A stretch of DNA of 64,000 nucleotides from Anas platyrhynchos. Lineage: Eukaryota; Chordata; Aves; Anseriformes; Anatidae. The stretch lies in the NCBI RefSeq assembly GCF_047663525.1, contig NC_092592.1, positions 24,361,001-24,425,000 on the forward strand, read 5' to 3'. The position numbers were made by a program, and so were the translations under genes. Under the pieces are notes generated by a model. It worked only from the letters and a program-made list of their open reading frames with translations, ran no database searches and had not been told where the DNA came from. Below are positions 49,101 through 62,139 of the stretch, piece by piece; the first letter of the stretch is position 1, and every line of letters starts with the position of its first letter.

Positions 49101-51037
49101 GTGAAGAGATAGAGAAGACAGGTAAAATAAACACTTTGTTTTGGGTCAGTTTGATCTGAATATTTTAGTTTGGCTCACCCTACTTGAAATCTCTTTTGAA
49201 TAAACTCAGCATTTGTTTCCGTTATTCTTCTTTATGGGTTAAGGTCTTTGGTCTACTTCCTCCAGCTCATCTAGCATCACTTCAGTGAGTGGTGTGACAG
49301 TGCTTTGTCACAGGGAAGTGGTCTGCTCTGGGAATCTACTATGAGCCCCTTGAGCTATAGCCTGTGGTACTGCAAAAATGCTATGTGATAGTAATTGTTT
49401 TGCATACAGGAAAGTTGAAAATTTCAATAAGAAACCGATTAAGACTACATTTCTGATTTAAAAAAAAAAAAACAAACTTGATATTGTGTTTATTTACATA
49501 AAGTTTAATGCATCAGAATTCTTCCAGCCTTTGAAAATGTTAAACTTAAAATATTTAAGTTTGAATATTTTGCTCAATGATGCTGCTTGATAAGTGATGA
49601 GCCTTTTTAATGTTAGTCATAAATTTCCATCTTTCCATGCTGGCTGGTAGGAGCCTCCTTTGTTATCTGTTTTGGTGAGGATGATAAAGGAAATTGATAG
49701 TAACATTTAAATGAGTATTTATGGCTCATGGTCACTGTCTATCAACTAGATATTGCTATGCCTGCCTCTGCAAAGAATTTGGGTAGTGATTCCAGTATCT
49801 TGAATAACTTCCCAGAAAATCTGGAAACTTAATTTGGGATACCATTTCAGGCATTTCTCAGACAATGATGCTAGCCAGTTCTGCCTTCGGAGACTGCCTA
49901 ATGAATATGACTGTAAATTTCTCTGCAAGTTTCATAGCATATGTAGAAGATGATAAATACCCTGCCTGCAGCAAGCTGCAGGGCTTGCCTGTTTCAGGAG
50001 ATGGCAGAGTCCCCCGCAGCTGTGCTGCCATCAGCATGCTTTGGGCGAGATGCTCTAGCTCAAACTGGGTCAGAGGTTGAAAGTTCTTGGCAGCTGCGTC
50101 TCCCAGCTTGCAGCTGCTGGCACGCCCGGCTCTCCTTGGATTTAGAGCTGCCCAGGCAGGATGTGATTGAGGCCAACTTTTTTTTTTTTTTTGCTGGACA
50201 TCTCCCTCCTCTGGGCTTCCTTCCTTCACTGTTTTTTGAAAAGGGAAAATAGCAGCTCCTTAGGATTGCAAATGTCAAATGCATGTGATGCTTTTAGGAA
50301 GTGTGCCTTTTTTCATGAACTGCAGCTAATAAAACTGGCCATTATGAGAAGTATGTGGTCATTAATGATCAGCTGGGTAAATTCTTTTCAGTCTGTACAG
50401 AAATCTGCTTTAAATTAGACTGCTGAAGTACTTTAATACAGCAGCGTTTACAGCAGAGAAAGATTTGTGGGGTGATGAGTACTGACTGAATTGCAAGTTC
50501 TGCTTAAAAAGCAAACTTAATTTTCTGTCCTTATGGTTAAAGAAAATATGTTTGTATTCATGGTCAAAATGATTCCGAATATAAAGTCGTGTAGTTAAGT
50601 TCCTGTTTTTATTAAAGCACTCTCAGATATTTTGATTAATTCACATAAACTTGTGTGATTTTGTTTCTGATATGTCCAAATTAAAGTCAAAACATGTTAA
50701 TGTTTGTCTTTCAAGACGAACAGAGGTGAAATAAGTCACTTTATCAACAGTTTTAACAAAGTACTGCCAGTGACAGCCCAGCCTTGAATGAATGGGGGGG
50801 GAGAGAGAGAGGAGGATGTTTTATTCAAATCTGGCACAACAGAGAAGCGTGCAGTGACTTGGAACTACTTGCTTTTTCAGAAGTGAAGTAAAATCATCTT
50901 TTCCAAAAGCTTTTCTACCTGTATACAAGATGGAAGGTATTAATTTTAGACAGTTAAATAATAACTCTGATTTAGATGACTGGGTCACTCATAACTTAAT
51001 GTTTGAAAATACTACTTTGGGGTTGCTCAGATATCTT

Positions 51038-51057
51038 AAAAAAAAAAAAAAAAAAAA
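51038..51057. repeat. A20 homopolymer tract
   Basis: Twenty consecutive A residues within the TBC1D12 intron, possibly the tail of an old retroposed copy, though no source sequence was recognised upstream. Confidence 0.85.
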
Positions 51058-53405
51058 GTACTTGAGAGCTAATAAACTGTCTTCACTTGCATATTTTTCC
51101 AATGTCGTTATCTCCTGTCTGAAATCTGATGGTGAAATTGCACTCCCTCAACCAGCAGAACTCCCTTGGTCTCCCAGGGACAAGAACTGTCTGAGGTTCC
51201 CCTCGGAGGAGCACAGGCATTTTGAAGCAGTCTTCATCCAGCCCAGGCTTTCTGACTTGCAGTACTGCAACTCATCACGTCAGCCTTTGTGGTTTCAATT
51301 TAAACTGCATTAAGCTCTTAATGCTTAAAAAGTGTATGTGACTGTATGTTTGTCAACAAATCTAAGGAGTGAGTATCTGAAAGAAGTAGGTAAATACAGT
51401 GCTAGAAGTCTTTCCATGAGAGTTTCTAAGCAGATTATTATCTAGATAAAGGTCTTGCTGGCTCATTTTGCACATACTGCTGGAAATAAAGAGGGAAGAA
51501 CTCTCCCTGCTTAGCAGGTACCCGTAGAAATACATTAGCAACAAAGTGCCTCAAAAACAGGACAGACAATAAAAGTTGTGTAAGTCTTGCTAGAAACATG
51601 TAACACTTGAATAACAATTTGTCTGCTAGTAGTAGTGAGAAGGCTGTGATGTCCTCTGTAGGCACAGGAGTGGTCAGCTTCTCAAGAAACATCTAGCATC
51701 TTTCCAGAGTCGTATGTGTAGTCAGTGAAATGCTGTGCCACAGGTAAAACACTTGTGTTTAAAAGTTTCAAAGACCTTCCCTAGTATTTTAGGCTTGGGC
51801 AATGATTATCTTGTGAATAAAATGGTAAGGAAGCTGGTGGGACCTCAGTGAGACAAGTGCCTTTCTTTTTTTTTTTTTTTTTTGTTTTTGTTTTTGCATA
51901 AAGGACGTCCAGTTCCTGCTAAAAGACTTACCCAGCTTTTTAGATAAGAAAAGCTTGTCAGGGAGAACTTTTAGTTCTGCTTTTTGACAGGATGTCTCAC
52001 CCTCTATTGGGCCCTCCAATTTCTTTAGCAAAGGGTGACACAGATTTGAGGGGAAAAAAAAAATTCTAAGAATTGAGATTTTGCAAGGTAAGCAGACATG
52101 CTGGTGAGCTGCAGGTGCACTGATAGTAAAGTCGTCATTCAGTCAGGCTATACCATATTCCAAAAGAATAGAAATTAACAAAAAGATCCTTTCAAGTGGT
52201 GAAGGTGTTGTCTTTCATGTATACTTTTGTTTGTTTCTTTTATACAAGCTTTATTCTTGTGAAGCTGGTATGGCTTTTCAGTACTGAAAAGGAGACAATG
52301 TGGCAAGGGAGAGGAAATCATTTGAAATTTGTGGGGGTTTTGTGTGTTTTCTTTTTGTCTGGGGTATGTAGGGTATAAGAACAGGACAGATGTTCAGAAA
52401 TAACACTGAAATCATAGTAAAGAACTTATTTCTTTCTGGTACTGTAATATAATGCTTACAAGGAACAGCTGTCTCTTTTTTTAGGCACTCTTTTTAAGCT
52501 TTGATTTTTCTATTAGAAAATTGAGTTTAGCCTAGAATGAATACCTGTAGCTGGGCATGCTTTTGCCAGATCACCTGAATCAAATATCCTATGCTTTCAA
52601 AATTGTCATTTAGAGTCTTATATCTGCCCTGTGTAATCCAGGTGACTGTTTTAGAGCCTTGCCCCTGTATTCTGGTTCTCATCAGCTCATCTGTGAGGCT
52701 GTAGCTCACTTCTGAGCTTTCAGTTTAGAAATACTAGCCACGATATGGCAGGGGGAAGGTGGGGGTGTAAAGGCCCAATGTACACCATGGTGCAGTTTAG
52801 TGAAATCTGCTCTCTCATGCTAAACAGAAAAACCCAAATGATTGATGTAGAAATCCTATAAAGCTAATGAGTTTATAGTTGAGGATCCATTTGGGCATGA
52901 AATGCAATCTAAGAAGTTAAAGGAAAGCAAAGTCTTCATGATTCATTTTTTGGAGTGTCAGCCTAGATGTTGTTTTGTGCTTTTCTTTCTCACAATGCCC
53001 CTGCCAAGGGTAGCATTTAAACAACTGTAATGTTTATGGGTGGTGAGGTCTAGGGAGGAACAGTACATCAAACAATGTGTTTTGTCATTCACTTGAGAAA
53101 AGTACTATGGAAAAAGATTTCCCCTTGGGAAAGGGTACTGATTGTAGAAATTAGAGAACTTCACTTAAAAAAAAAAAAATACTCCAGTGGGAGTCTATAC
53201 ACGTCTTGGTCAAGTGTAAAGTCTTTGTATGCATTTTTTGTGTACTTTGAGCCCTGTGGAAAGAGGAGGAACAGCTGCATCTGATTCTTCACATATAGAT
53301 GTTTATACTCAATTTGAATTTAAACTTTGGCTTGCATGTTGCTATATTATAATGGTCTTTTCCTTCATTTATTCACTAAGGATTTGCTTCTGTTTTTCTC
53401 ATTAG

Positions 53406-53462
53406 GATGACAGTTCTGGCAGTCTTGCGTCAATATCTGCTCTCAGTCTATTAAACACAGGG
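53406..53462 (+). CDS. TBC1D12: Candidate in-frame cassette exon of TBC1D12
   Basis: A 57-base block with phase 0 at both ends lies in the intron whose flanking exons also meet at phase 0. It would insert 19 residues, DDSSGSLASISALSLLNTG, between SKIIQQ and EYEARTGR without changing the frame. The acceptor is strong (CTTCTGTTTTTCTCATTAG); the donor GG/GTATGG is weaker than consensus, a common trait of regulated exons. I do not recall it in the main human TBC1D12 or TBC1D14 proteins. The serine-rich insert could be a phosphorylation segment, but that is inference. Confidence 0.5.
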
Positions 53463-55861
53463 GTATGGAATTTAATGTTTTTTTTCTAGTTGTATTCAAT
53501 GCCATGCATGGGACAATGTAGTACTCATTAAAAATAGAACAAACATCACATTTTCACAGTAGCATGAATATTTTATGGCACTAACCATCAACTCATTAGA
53601 TACCATTAGTAAAAAAGTTTCACACGTGAATCTCACTAACAACTTAGTGATACAGTATTATTGTTTATTAACATAGTGCATGTTCTTGAATAGCAGGAGG
53701 TAAAGTAAATTACTGTCAACTTCTAGCATTACTTACGTTTGCTGTGCCTACTTGTTTAATGGTAAAAGTTGTTAAAATGGCTTAATTTGTAATATTTTTG
53801 TAACACCTTATGTTAGCTTGGAAAATGATATCCTAGAATCGTATTTTTTCTATCTCGAAGTCACGCAAGCTATTAACAGTGGCAGTTCAGAATCCCAGAT
53901 GCTTTTAATTATTCTTTCCAATATGAAACTGGAAATGTAGGAAAGCTGCACTGGAAGTGAAGCCATTGAAACTCCTGTGTTATATCCTGTTATGTCTTCC
54001 TTTTGCTGTGACTGGTATGCTTCTGAAATTGGTCCAGTGCATATGTCTGTTGCATTGAAAAATCCAAAGTAATCCTATACCCTATGTTAACTGGAATAGT
54101 AGAAGTTCACTTTTTTCATTGTGAGGATCTGTTACTGTGGCTTTGTGAAATAGAGCAGTAATGTGACTGAGTGGATATGTGATGCCTGTGGTTCATGTTA
54201 CATGGTCCAGGCACTCTCATCACTTCCTCACTGAGCCCAAAAGCCCATGGCTTCATGGTTTTTTTTTTGTAAGCAGCAAGCGATGAAACTTGATGCAAAC
54301 TGTGAAAAATTCAACTGAGGAAAAAAAAAGTTAAAGATTGGAGATGGATGACATTACTTTAGAAGGCTGACCCAGAAATGCATTTGTGTATATCTGGTTG
54401 TTCTCTCCTACTGTGTGAAGATGAACATTTTTCCCTGTTTCAGTATAGGCTTTTCCTATATAATCTGCAAGTTAGGAGCAAATGCACTGTCTGTCCTGAT
54501 GGCATTTGGCTTTCTAAGTTCTAAAAAGAAAAAGTCTAGTTTATGATTCTCAGAATCTTTCAGTGATGTAAGCACCACAGAACCTTTCTTGCTGTAAGCA
54601 CCGTTTTGGTTTTCAGCACCTTGTAGTCAGTTCTAGTGCACTAATTTTAGTACTTAAATTGGGGAGGGTGGGGGTATTGGGATGTAGGAAGGAGTCCTTA
54701 TTCATTAAGCAGAAGTACTCCTTTTGTAAATTTGCTATCAGTTTTACTAAGATGATGCAGAGTCCCCTCCTAAAAAACTATATAAAAGAAAAGATGAAAT
54801 TTGAGATCTTTATCTTAAGCACAAAGGCAGCTTTATAACCAAAAATCTCTTCCTGCCCCATTTACCCGTTACCTGTCTGTAGGTTAATAGGCTTATCTGC
54901 TATCTATATTTCTGTGGGAATAAATACTGGAAATACCAGTCTGTTCATATATCAAAGTGGTCTTTCTTCTGTTGTCATGGCTTTTTTCTTGAGGAAAAAA
55001 CATACTTTTAGCCTGTTTGCAGGTTTATGATTCTTAGTAGATGAGAGGATGCAGTTCCAGCATTAATAAGGAGCTAACAGTGCTTACTTCCTGTTAAAGC
55101 AGAGATTTTTGTTTGATCTATTTTGAGATAGTGAAATGTTCAGTAACTTCTAATAAATGTCAGATATACTGCAATAAAGAATTTTTAGGAATAAAATTTC
55201 CTAAAATGTTGTTATACTTCCAGACTGATGCTTCCAAAGTGACTTATGTAAAAAGGTCTTGCAAATCTTGAATATTAGCTGTCAACAGTTCTACCCTCTG
55301 GGATGTGTCCTGCATCTTAAGCCCCTGTCTTGTCAAATGCTATAAATTGAATTTTTACCTTTTTATGGAAGAGTATTTGCTCACATGTTATGAAGTGAAA
55401 ATCTGAATCAGCTCAAGCTGACAGTGCCAAGAATTTTAGATCCTGAATCAAGTGGCTATTGGAAACTTTAAGTCTAGTAACACACAATGTGAGAGGCATA
55501 CTCCAGAAAAAAATGGGTATATTAGTTGCACAAATTAACGAGTTCCATGCATGTCTGATGGTTGTTGGATCCAATCCTCACGTAAGTTTCATAGAGCATA
55601 GGTTTCCTGAGCAAGAAATGTCTTCTCTGATACTTTTGGGGTATATTTCTTCTTGGGGAATGTGCAGCCATGACAGTTTGAGCTTGAAGCTATTTCATTG
55701 TCAGCTTGGATGCTTTCCAGTAGTGATTATAATTTTCAGTCTGTGCAAAAAAAAAAAAACCAACCAAACTAAACAACAACCTGCTTTAAAGTGAAGTGTC
55801 CTTACTTCCAGAAGCACAGTCTGATAATGAGTTCTGCCTTTTGTGGATATCCCTATGATGA

Positions 55862-55867
<6 letters not shown>

Positions 55868-55890
<23 letters not shown>
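55868..55890. repeat. T23 homopolymer tract
   Basis: Twenty-three consecutive T residues in the TBC1D12 intron. No adjacent repeat body was recognised. Confidence 0.85.
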
Positions 55891-55892
<2 letters not shown>

Positions 55893-57080
55893 CTGTCTCT
55901 GTTTTGGGAATGGTTTATCAGTTCTTAGCATGTGTGACAGCCAGAGGCATTAGCACCATTCAAATGTGTTGTCTGTAGTAAAGGTGAGAGTGGCTTCATT
56001 TTTATGATCTGTTTTCCTGGTGCTTTTTATTTAACTTGTATACAAATTGGGTATGTAGGAATTAAAAGCCCAAAACATTGGTACCATCAGAGTTTCCTCA
56101 TCTCTGACTGCTAAATTAACTTGATTTTGTTGCCTTTTTTTTTTTTTTTAACAAAGTACTGGAAAGTGTAACTCAGAAATTCAACCAAGAGTTTGAGAGA
56201 CTGACCTGCTGCTGTCCTCCAGCAGTTTGGGCCTAGATCTTCAGTATGCAGACTGGGTGCTGAGCAGGAGTCTTGTCACCCCTGATCAAGAATATGTAAG
56301 GGTAACCCGAGGTGTAAATCATGCCAAGAGCATGCACAGTGTCTCATGGTTTTAGGTGGGACAAAAACATTTTAGGCTCTTAAATATGTATATTCATACA
56401 ATATATTTTGGGTTTACTATTTTTTTCTTGAGCTTCTGTAAATTACAGTAGAGTTCTAACACTTATGCATGTCCAGTTTATGATGCTTGTTTGAATGTGC
56501 CTAATGATATTGGTTGCATACTGTTTTCAATTGAAGGTTATCTTAGGAATTGCTCTTTAGAACGGGAATAGATATGTCTTAAGGAATTTATATATCCTAT
56601 TGTTCTTGGCCAGACACCTAGAAATATTTAGAACAAAGTTGTATTAAAGAAAAGCTGTCTTACAACTTTAAAATAATCACTTACAATTTGTGTTTTAGTG
56701 TGAATGTATGTATAAATGATGATAGCACACAGTTATCATCAAGGTACACACTGGGGCTTTTCTTAGAAAAGTGACAGAATGTCTCTAGTTGAAATAGGCT
56801 TGTGCCTCTCTTCACAGGGCACTAAAAAAGTTATTTGACACACTGCTGTGGGGTGGGGTAAGAGACAGAGGTTAATAGCTGGAAGGCTAGCTAAAGACTT
56901 ACGGGGAAAAAATTGAGAATGTTTCCAACTATTCTTTAGCTTTTGTTCTGCGGAGGTGTAATTGCCTTTCCTTATCCATTAAGCTATTGTTCTTCTGACT
57001 CCCACAGACCAGAAACTGAAAGGTGTCAGAAGCCTGGATAACTCCTGAGATCTGAACAGTATAGTGGCAGATAGTGCACT

Positions 57081-57295
57081 GTGAACATACTAACGGGGTG
57101 GACCTGGCTAGCCCTTGGATGGGAAACCACTTGAGAATACTGGGTGCTGTATTCTCTGCCTAGCAAGAGCAGTCTTCAGACTCAGAAATAGAGGTTGGAG
57201 ACTCAGTACCTGGCTGGACAAGACCCCACACAACCTTACTTTGGTCAGGGAGGTTGGACTAGACAATACCCAGAGGTATCCAGCCTCACTGATTC
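57081..57295 (+). mobile_element. SINE-like element with 5S rRNA-like head and CR1-like tail
   Basis: Positions 57081-57155 match the 3' two thirds of vertebrate 5S rRNA, best at CTTGGATGGGAAACCACTTG and GAATACTGGGTGCTGTA, the internal control region (box C) and 3' stem. In the aligned 37 bases the differences from 5S are transitions typical of CpG decay. About 90 unassigned bases follow. Then 57248-57288, GGGAGGTTGGACTAGACAAT...CCAGAGGT, closely resembles a CR1 3' end. A pol III-type head plus LINE tail is the usual plan of a SINE. A 5S pseudogene lying by chance beside an old CR1 fragment is the alternative. Confidence 0.55.
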
Positions 57296-58591
57296 ATTGG
57301 TACAGTAACTTCCTCTTGAGGCAAGATTAACATGACTTTGTTGAGATTTTTGGACCATTTCATGGATTATGCCTGATGTGGAAGAGCAAAAGTCCTATCA
57401 GAGATCATTAAAATGTGTGGGGTAAAGGAGGCTGTTGAGCAGAAAACTTTTAGTGACCTTAGTATTGGGCAAACAGTGTCTTGTCTAGGAATCTGAGGCT
57501 GTGTTGTCACTTTTGTAAGAAGTATTTTCTCATTTAAATTCATGGACTCCAACTGTGCACTGAATATTTAAGCTAAATAATAGCTTTAAAATTGTCAGCT
57601 ATGTTTCTATAATACTGTCAATGAACACTGAATGTGCAAAGTCCTCTGTCTGACCCTGGGAGAACTAATGCATGTGAGAAGCTCTGTTAGGTGTAAGGTT
57701 CATTTGTGAGCAGGTTTTAGAGAAGACTGTTTGATTGAGAAGATACATAACCTAACTAGTAACTGATAGATTTTTATTTTTGGTGGCTTAACCAACCTAA
57801 GATATTTTGGTTAATCTAAGACTGAATTTACTTACACAATTACTAAAGCAACAGATGTACAAGAACAAACTGTATTGAGGGGAAGGAGGAAAAAAAAGCT
57901 TCTGCAAGCTCATTTGGCTGTGCTTAATCTTTGAAAATACATTACTGAAGTATCTTGAATGTGTTTTCTTGAAGGTGATTTTTGATCTCTTAATATTCTG
58001 ATTGAATTCTAGCATGTCTAAGAATTGCAGACAAACTAGTATCTAGCCTCTGTGCCTACCTACCCTTTGATTGGGAATAAGTTGAAAGTCCTTTCACAGA
58101 TAACTTATATTCGCTGAACTTTTAAGAATGTGTTCCTCAGTAACTTGGCAGTAAACTTTTATTTACAGAGCCTATAAAAGAGGCAACATGTAAGATTTAA
58201 GGCTTTCATCTGCCCTGACACTTTCTTGGTGTTTTTTTTTTCTTAACTTCACAGATTACTTAAATGTGTTTGCCCAGTAATTTGCATGGAAAGATTATGC
58301 AGATTTCCTTACTATAACTGATCCTTGGATGCTCTGTAGTAATATTGAACAAGAATAAATCAAGTGTTAAATTGATACAATGAACTGTTTTCTCATTTCT
58401 TTTTTGTTTGGCAGTTCTGGAAAACTGCATTGTCTTGCTTTTAAAAAAAAAATCAACCTTGTAATGTTAGCTCCTTTTAAGTTACTTAATAATATTTACA
58501 TATAACATTAAGTGTTATACAAGTAATATGCTTACAAATTAGAAGGGAGCCTGAAAGTCAAAATTTAGATTTTATTAATAATGTTATTTAG

Positions 58592-58707
58592 GAATATGAA
58601 GCACGGACAGGAAGAATGTGTAAGCCTCCACCTCCATCAGCAAGACGTAAAAACATTGAATTTGAACCACTTTCAACTACTGCGTTGATTCTGGAGGATC
58701 GACCAGC
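58592..58707 (+). CDS. TBC1D12: TBC1D12 exon EYEARTGR...LEDRPA
   Basis: 116 bases: 38 codons plus two bases of an alanine codon. Encodes [20 protein letters not shown] and then [19 protein letters not shown], nearly the same as mammalian TBC1D12. The [21 protein letters not shown] block is the hallmark shared with TBC1D14, just upstream of the TBC domain. Acceptor TTATTTAG and donor GTAAGT. The 'MCKPPPPS' proline run may be a flexible linker. Confidence 0.95.
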
Positions 58708-60791
58708 GTAAGTATGATTCTGCTGTGGAAGTGATGATGACTGAATTTGTTAGATATGTTTCTGATAAGCTAACTCTTACAATTCTTATACAAAAGTATC
58801 TGTATTATTCCATCTCAGATAAACTAACAAGTACCTCCAGAAGAACCTGCAAATATACAATAGTCTATATGAGAAATTCTTTCTTACCATAATGGGACCA
58901 CTGGTCAGTTATATGCTGTGTATCACAGCTGATTTTGACAGTGTTGTATGCACCCTTAATCAGGAAAATTACTGAAGACTTGTAGGGATTTCTTCCCTGT
59001 GTATACTCCCCCATTCTGGAAACTTGTTTCCTGGACCAGTAGGAAAGTCTTCACAATTGCAGCTGTCATTTTTGTGAATTTGGAGGTAGCTTACCAGAGA
59101 AGTGTATTAACAAAACAAAGTGTTAGGTAAGTAACTGCAGGAGTGGAAAGAATTGCCTTTGAAACCCAAGAAATAAAAAATGAGCTTTCAGCATTTGACA
59201 GGAAGGTACCAGGCCAGCATAGTTAACTGATTTGTGGGTACCAAGACAGAGTTCACTGAAACAGTTCTTTGCCCAAGTTCCTGTTATTTTTCCTTGGCTT
59301 CTTAAACCTACAGTTGAAGGCAACAAAACAGCACCTGTAGATGCAACAGAAACTTCATTAAGTACAAATAAGAATAGTAATGAAAAACTAGTAATAAATT
59401 GGTCAGTATGTTCAGCTACTATGCTGTCTTCAGCAATTTGAAGGAAAGAGGAGGACCTGCTGACTAGGAACAAAAGCTGTGAAGAAAGCAAATAGATCAA
59501 AGCTTTCAAATGGCACCCTGAGAAAACTTGTGGTGGCACTGTTAAGTCTTTGTTTTAATCAATTTCAATTAGGAAATGGAAAGTAGAATATATAGCACTG
59601 AAGTGTTTCTGTGGAGATTCTCTAAAGTGGTACATAACCTCACTCAGTGCTAAGACAGAAATATCTTGAACAAAGGTACAGATTACTGTAAGACTTTGTA
59701 AATGTTATTTACTTTAATGTATGGTGGAGAATAAGGCATACAGTAACTCGCTTTCTGATGTCTCTGTACTTCCAAAATTTTACAAATGTACAGATGTTTT
59801 TAATAAAGACACTTCTACTTGTTTCAAATTTGAGTGCTATCCCAAGAATAAATTCTATTCTAATTTCCATTGGAAGTTCTAAGAAAACAATCTGTTCTGC
59901 TTGCATAGAAGTAGGTAAACTTTTGCATGTTAAAATAACAGAACCGTCTCTTGCTTATTTTGAACCAAAGCAGAACAGAGATTGGGTAAGAGATTGAGAC
60001 CAAACAACAGATTCTGTTTTGTTTTGAAATGATCCTGCATGGTCAGGAGGAAGTGTGTATTTGCAAATTAGGGGGATCACTGTGCAGCAAAAAAAAAAAA
60101 AAAAAATTGAAGCTGGCTAACAGCAAGTTCTGTAGCAAGCATATTTAACTTTAGGTCTGACATGAATGGGATCTATCTTTTTTCCTTCCTTTAGTAAACC
60201 TGTTTTCTGTTGTGAATTTTTATGGGCCTAACTGTAATGAATAAAAAGCTTCACATATTGAAAACATATAATCAGAGTTCTTGTGTGAATAAATGAAGAA
60301 TTGACATGTAGGTATAATTAATGACTAAAATATGTATGTACAAAAATGTATCAGAATAATTTCATAAGAAATATAAGTATTTCCCTTTTATCACTTCATG
60401 CAAATTTCATTTGGACTTCATTTCAGATGTTCAACAAATAAAATAACTTCAGAGACTGATGTCAGATGAGTAAGAAAAACTTTTCTGCAGTGGTTTAATG
60501 TAAGTTGAAAGGAAAAAAGATGGAAAATTGGAGATCTTGGCTATGTCACAGTGACTTAAGATAGCATGCTAGTTTCTTGTGTTCTGGTCATACCCTGGGG
60601 TATGCTATAGGAAATGAACAGAATCAGTAAATATCTGGTAGTTGTACATAAATAGCAGTCTTCCACTGCAGTTACTGAAACAATGATAGTGTGACAACCC
60701 CAGAGCTCACCTTACAGAGAAGCCAAACTTAATTTGAAATGGTTCAGAATGTCACCTGTGTGTATTGAATTCAGGAACAACTTGTTTTCAG
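58708..60791 (+). other. TBC1D12 intron (2.1 kb)
   Basis: Bounded by donor GTAAGT and acceptor TTGTTTTCAG. No repeat family or gene recognised; an A18-type run lies near 60090-60107. Confidence 0.8.
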
Positions 60792-60874
60792 AAATCTTCC
60801 TGCCAAATCAGTGGAGGAGGCTTTACGTCACCGACAAGAATATGATGAAATGGTGGCAGAGGCAAAGAAACGAG
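60792..60874 (+). CDS. TBC1D12: TBC1D12 exon [11 protein letters not shown]...EAKKR
   Basis: 83 bases. The first base completes the split alanine codon; the exon then encodes [20 protein letters not shown] and VAEAKKR, ending on one base of a glutamate codon. Matches mammalian TBC1D12 almost exactly and begins a charged, probably helical or coiled-coil stretch continuing into the next exon. Acceptor TTGTTTTCAG and donor GTATGT. Confidence 0.95.
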
Positions 60875-62080
60875 GTATGTTAACTGCAAGTAACTGCTAT
60901 AACTGTATTTAACTGTACAGCAAAAATAAGTTCTGGCTTGCACGCTAGTAGGTAGAGAACAACCTAATTTAATATTTAGGGTATTTTCTGGTACCCATGT
61001 ACATACAACTTAAAATCAAACAATTGTTTGTTTCCTGTTCTAGCACAGTGAATGTAACTGAGTTCAGAATGCAATTTAACTTTCCTTAATTTTTAGGTAG
61101 AAACTTCTTTTTTTAAACTACTTGTGTAATGTGATCAGCTAAAAACTTTCTCTATACTCATTATACTCAGGCTCCTTTTTCAAGCAATGTTGCTACAGTT
61201 TTCACTGAGAACCAAAGTATACTAAAGCTGACTGCTTAAAGATGATTTTTTTCCAGGAATTTGATATCAAGTACAGTGTGAACACAGATGAAAACCTTTT
61301 TTCACCAATCAGCTGTACTTATGTGAACCTTTCTACTCCCATTAGATCTACTTTTTAAATTAAACGTATCTGTAGCATTTTGTGCTATGTCAATAAATGA
61401 ATAATAGTTTGCTGAAAGACTACTGTATTCTCACAACTAGTATTCAGGCAATAAGCTATTTTAAGAGTTCATGCTGCATGTTGTACTTGGGCTGTTTTAA
61501 GTCAGATATAAGCTTCTGAACTCGTTGAGCCGCAGTATAGATCTGTAGCAGGTTATTCTGAAAGATGTAAGGAGAAATCTAAGGCATATGACAACATATG
61601 CACACTATAAGAGAAGAGTGAAATCTTGTAAGGTGTGGTCTGTTGGCCATATACTCCAACTGCACTTTTGAAAGGCCAACCATGTGTAATGTTTTAGTAT
61701 GTGTGCCCTAGTATTCATTAAATTAATTATTGCTACACATGAAACTTAAAAAACACATACACCTTAAAGAAGCTGTTCAGCCCTATAAGTTTACTAGGGA
61801 TGATGAGTTTACTTTTCTGATGTATCTAATGCATGTGGAAATAGAAAACAACTTGCAATTTCAGAATGTTTTTTCAGTGACAGCAAAGCTCTGTCCTTTC
61901 TAGCTATTTTAATAAATAGGCACCTATAGACAATCTATTTCTAACAAAATACTTGCCTTACTCCTGTTTAATTGTTCTGAAGAGTTTTGTAAGTCTGCTC
62001 ATCCTTACTGAATGGGTCTACCCATTGGACATTACCCTCATATTTGGTAGTTGAAGCAAAACACAAGCTGGACGTATGTT

Positions 62081-62139
62081 ATAGCCACTTGCATAGCCCA
62101 TAGCCACTGGGCATATCTCATAGCCACTTGCCAAGGCGA
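62081..62139 (+). repeat. Three tandem ~20-base units at a CR1 5' junction
   Basis: ATAGCCACT recurs at 62081, 62100 and 62120, each heading a unit of 19-20 bases with partial similarity in the rest (TTGCATAGCCC, GGGCATATCTC, TTGCCAAGGCG). The array ends exactly where CR1 copy C begins. Confidence 0.75.

Larger units (their letters stand above)
46167..58591 (+). other. TBC1D12 intron between exon 2 and the EYEAR exon
   Basis: 12.4-kb intron holding a candidate 57-base cassette exon (53406-53462), an A20 tract, a T23 tract and a 5S-like/CR1-tailed insertion near 57.1 kb, each listed separately. Nothing else was recognised. Confidence 0.75.

Noticed and set aside
51038..51313. Plus-strand open frame after the A20 tract
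   Set aside because: No splice sites, no domain, and the start of the frame runs through the homopolymer.
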